This document shows positions 6,296 to 6,804 of a stretch of 6,804 nt of DNA, piece after piece. Source of the stretch: Lentisphaerota bacterium. GTDB taxonomy: Bacteria; Verrucomicrobiota; Kiritimatiellia; JAAZAB01. The position numbers were made by a program, and so were the translations under genes. The notes beneath the pieces were generated by a model that saw only the letters and a list, made by a program, of their open reading frames with translations, was not told the origin of the DNA and did no database searches. The stretch is taken from NCBI GenBank assembly GCA_016199105.1, contig JACQHI010000081.1:1-6804 (forward strand), read 5' to 3'. Each line of letters begins with the position of its first letter. The stretch's first letter is position 1.

Positions 6296-6372
6296 CGGGG
6301 TGTAGCGCAGACTGGTAGCGCGCCAGCCTTGGGCGCTGGAGGTCGTGGGTTCAAATCCCGCCGCCCCGACCA
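6296..6372 (+). tRNA. tRNA-Pro (anticodon UGG)
   Basis: The 77-nt sequence folds into a complete cloverleaf. The acceptor arm CGGGGTG (6296-6302) pairs with CGCCCCG (6362-6368) with one G-U pair. The D-arm is GCGC/GCGC (6305-6308, 6318-6321). The anticodon stem CCAGC/GCTGG (6323-6327, 6335-6339) encloses the loop CTTGGGC, so the anticodon is TGG at 6330-6332. The T-arm GTGGG/CCCGC encloses TTCAAAT. The C1-G72 pair and A73 are hallmarks of bacterial tRNA-Pro. The CCA end (6370-6372) is encoded. The UGG isoacceptor reads CCA and CCG, and by wobble often all proline codons. Confidence 0.97.
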
Positions 6373-6376
6373 ACCT

Positions 6377-6804
6377 TCAATCGTTCCTTGGGTTGCGGCG
6401 ATCGGTGCGCCACCGGTAAAGACGTTCCGTGAAACCGCCTTGCTCTTCGAATGCCCTGACCTGCGCCTCAAGCTGACGCTTGACCAGATACAGGCAGAGG
6501 TTCAGCAACGAAAGCGCGCCGTTGGCGGCCAACACCGCGGGAAGATCACGAAAAGACACGGCTGAAGACGACACGGACAGACACCGACCACCACGGACGT
6601 CGCCAGACCGGGCACTCTTTGTCCGTGTTCGTTCGTGTGTGTCCGTGTGCTTCGCGCCGTCCGTGTTCTTCGGGTTCTCCTTCTCTCGCCGCACCTCCTC
6701 GGCCACCCACGCGCGGAACTCGTCCAGCGTGGCGCAACGCATCGCCCTGAAGCGCGTCAGCGCGGAGTTCTCCGGCGGCCGTTTGGGAAGACCACGCTGG
6801 CGCA
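6377..6804 (-). CDS. Four helix bundle suffix domain protein (5' end outside window)
   Basis: The frame is open from the window's right edge to a TGA at 6379-6377, so the start lies beyond 6804; an internal ATG at 6742 is probably not the start. About 141 residues are visible. The final part, LPAVLAANGALSLLNLCLYLVKRQ to GGFTERLYRWR, in which I recognise an amphipathic helix and the GGFTERLYR ending, matches my memory of the 'four helix bundle suffix' domain (TIGR04258). That domain is found fused behind four-helix-bundle proteins of the 23S rRNA intervening-sequence (S23) family, whose function is unclear. Upstream lies a helix with LTRFRAMRCATLDEFRAWV. Between the two is a low-complexity linker, NTDGAKHTDTHERTRTKSA, encoded by repeats of ACACGGAC-like units. 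The stop lies four bases from the tRNA-Pro 3' end, in convergent orientation. Whether the N-terminal bundle is intact cannot be seen. Confidence 0.7.
   Translation of the reverse strand, partial: RQRGLPKRPPENSALTRFRAMRCATLDEFRAWVAEEVRREKENPKNTDGAKHTDTHERTRTKSARSGDVRGGRCLSVSSSAVSFRDLPAVLAANGALSLLNLCLYLVKRQLEAQVRAFEEQGGFTERLYRWRTDRRNPRND
6571..6666. repeat. Degenerate ACACGGAC/GTCCGTGT repeat cluster
   Basis: GTCCGTGT occurs at 6621-6628, 6641-6648 and 6659-6666. Its complement ACACGGAC occurs at 6571-6578, with the near-copy CCACGGAC at 6591-6598. The copies in opposite orientation could form hairpins across 6571-6648. The spacing (18-20 bp) is irregular and the units degenerate, so this is a simple-repeat-derived patch, not a CRISPR. 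It encodes the Thr/Asp/His/Arg-rich linker of the four-helix-bundle-suffix protein and part of the following less conserved segment. Confidence 0.65.

Noticed and set aside
6188..6565. 125-codon plus-strand frame spanning the tRNA
   Set aside because: It contains the familiar spurious peptide (GAGGRGFKSRRPD) obtained by translating a tRNA and runs antisense to the suffix-domain gene.
6571..6666. Possible CRISPR or regular tandem array
   Set aside because: The units are only eight bases, appear in both orientations and have irregular spacing. They lie inside a coding frame.

Overview
The window looks like part of the chromosome of a GC-rich, diderm (Gram-negative type) bacterium. It has a signal-peptide beta-barrel protein, a periplasmic parvulin-type foldase, a large membrane-embedded sugar transferase and a tRNA-Pro with an encoded CCA end. 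The combination of a degenerate YchF-like protein with a 'four helix bundle suffix' protein carrying a low-complexity linker suggests the PVC group (Verrucomicrobiota, Kiritimatiellota or Lentisphaerota). That assignment is family-level recall, not a search result.

Layout. Positions 1-346 hold no convincing gene but are rich in inverted repeats: a perfect 19-bp pair 97 bp apart, plus further pairings that cross it. They may be a dispersed repeat or a structured RNA. A near-consensus sigma-70 promoter (306-333) then leads into a leader with an unusually complete Shine-Dalgarno sequence and a small ORF, which overlaps the start of a small outer-membrane beta-barrel gene (439-939). A textbook terminator (959-997) closes that unit. 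Next come a secreted SurA/PpiC-type protein (1120-2361) and, converging on it with a 23-bp gap, a YchF-like P-loop protein on the minus strand (2385-3425). A hairpin sits at the convergence point.

Divergent from the YchF-like gene, across about 120 bp with overlapping candidate promoters, is an 877-residue polytopic protein (3548-6181) resembling GT-C glycosyltransferases with a large C-terminal extramembrane domain. A tRNA-Pro(UGG) follows (6296-6372). Converging on it from the right edge is the 3' part of a four-helix-bundle-suffix gene (6377 to beyond 6804) whose linker is written by short ACACGGAC-like repeats.

How the parts relate. The beta-barrel, foldase and sugar transferase would all act in the envelope, the foldase plausibly helping barrels such as the first gene's product. 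Each seems to be its own transcription unit, so a shared pathway is not shown. The most unusual points are two proteins that keep their family fold but lack hallmark residues: the YchF-like protein (altered P-loop, no DxAG motif) and the foldase (both parvulin histidines absent). The repeat-rich left edge, the leader of the beta-barrel gene and the repeat-built linker at the right edge also stand out. No obvious new multi-gene defence or mobile system is visible.
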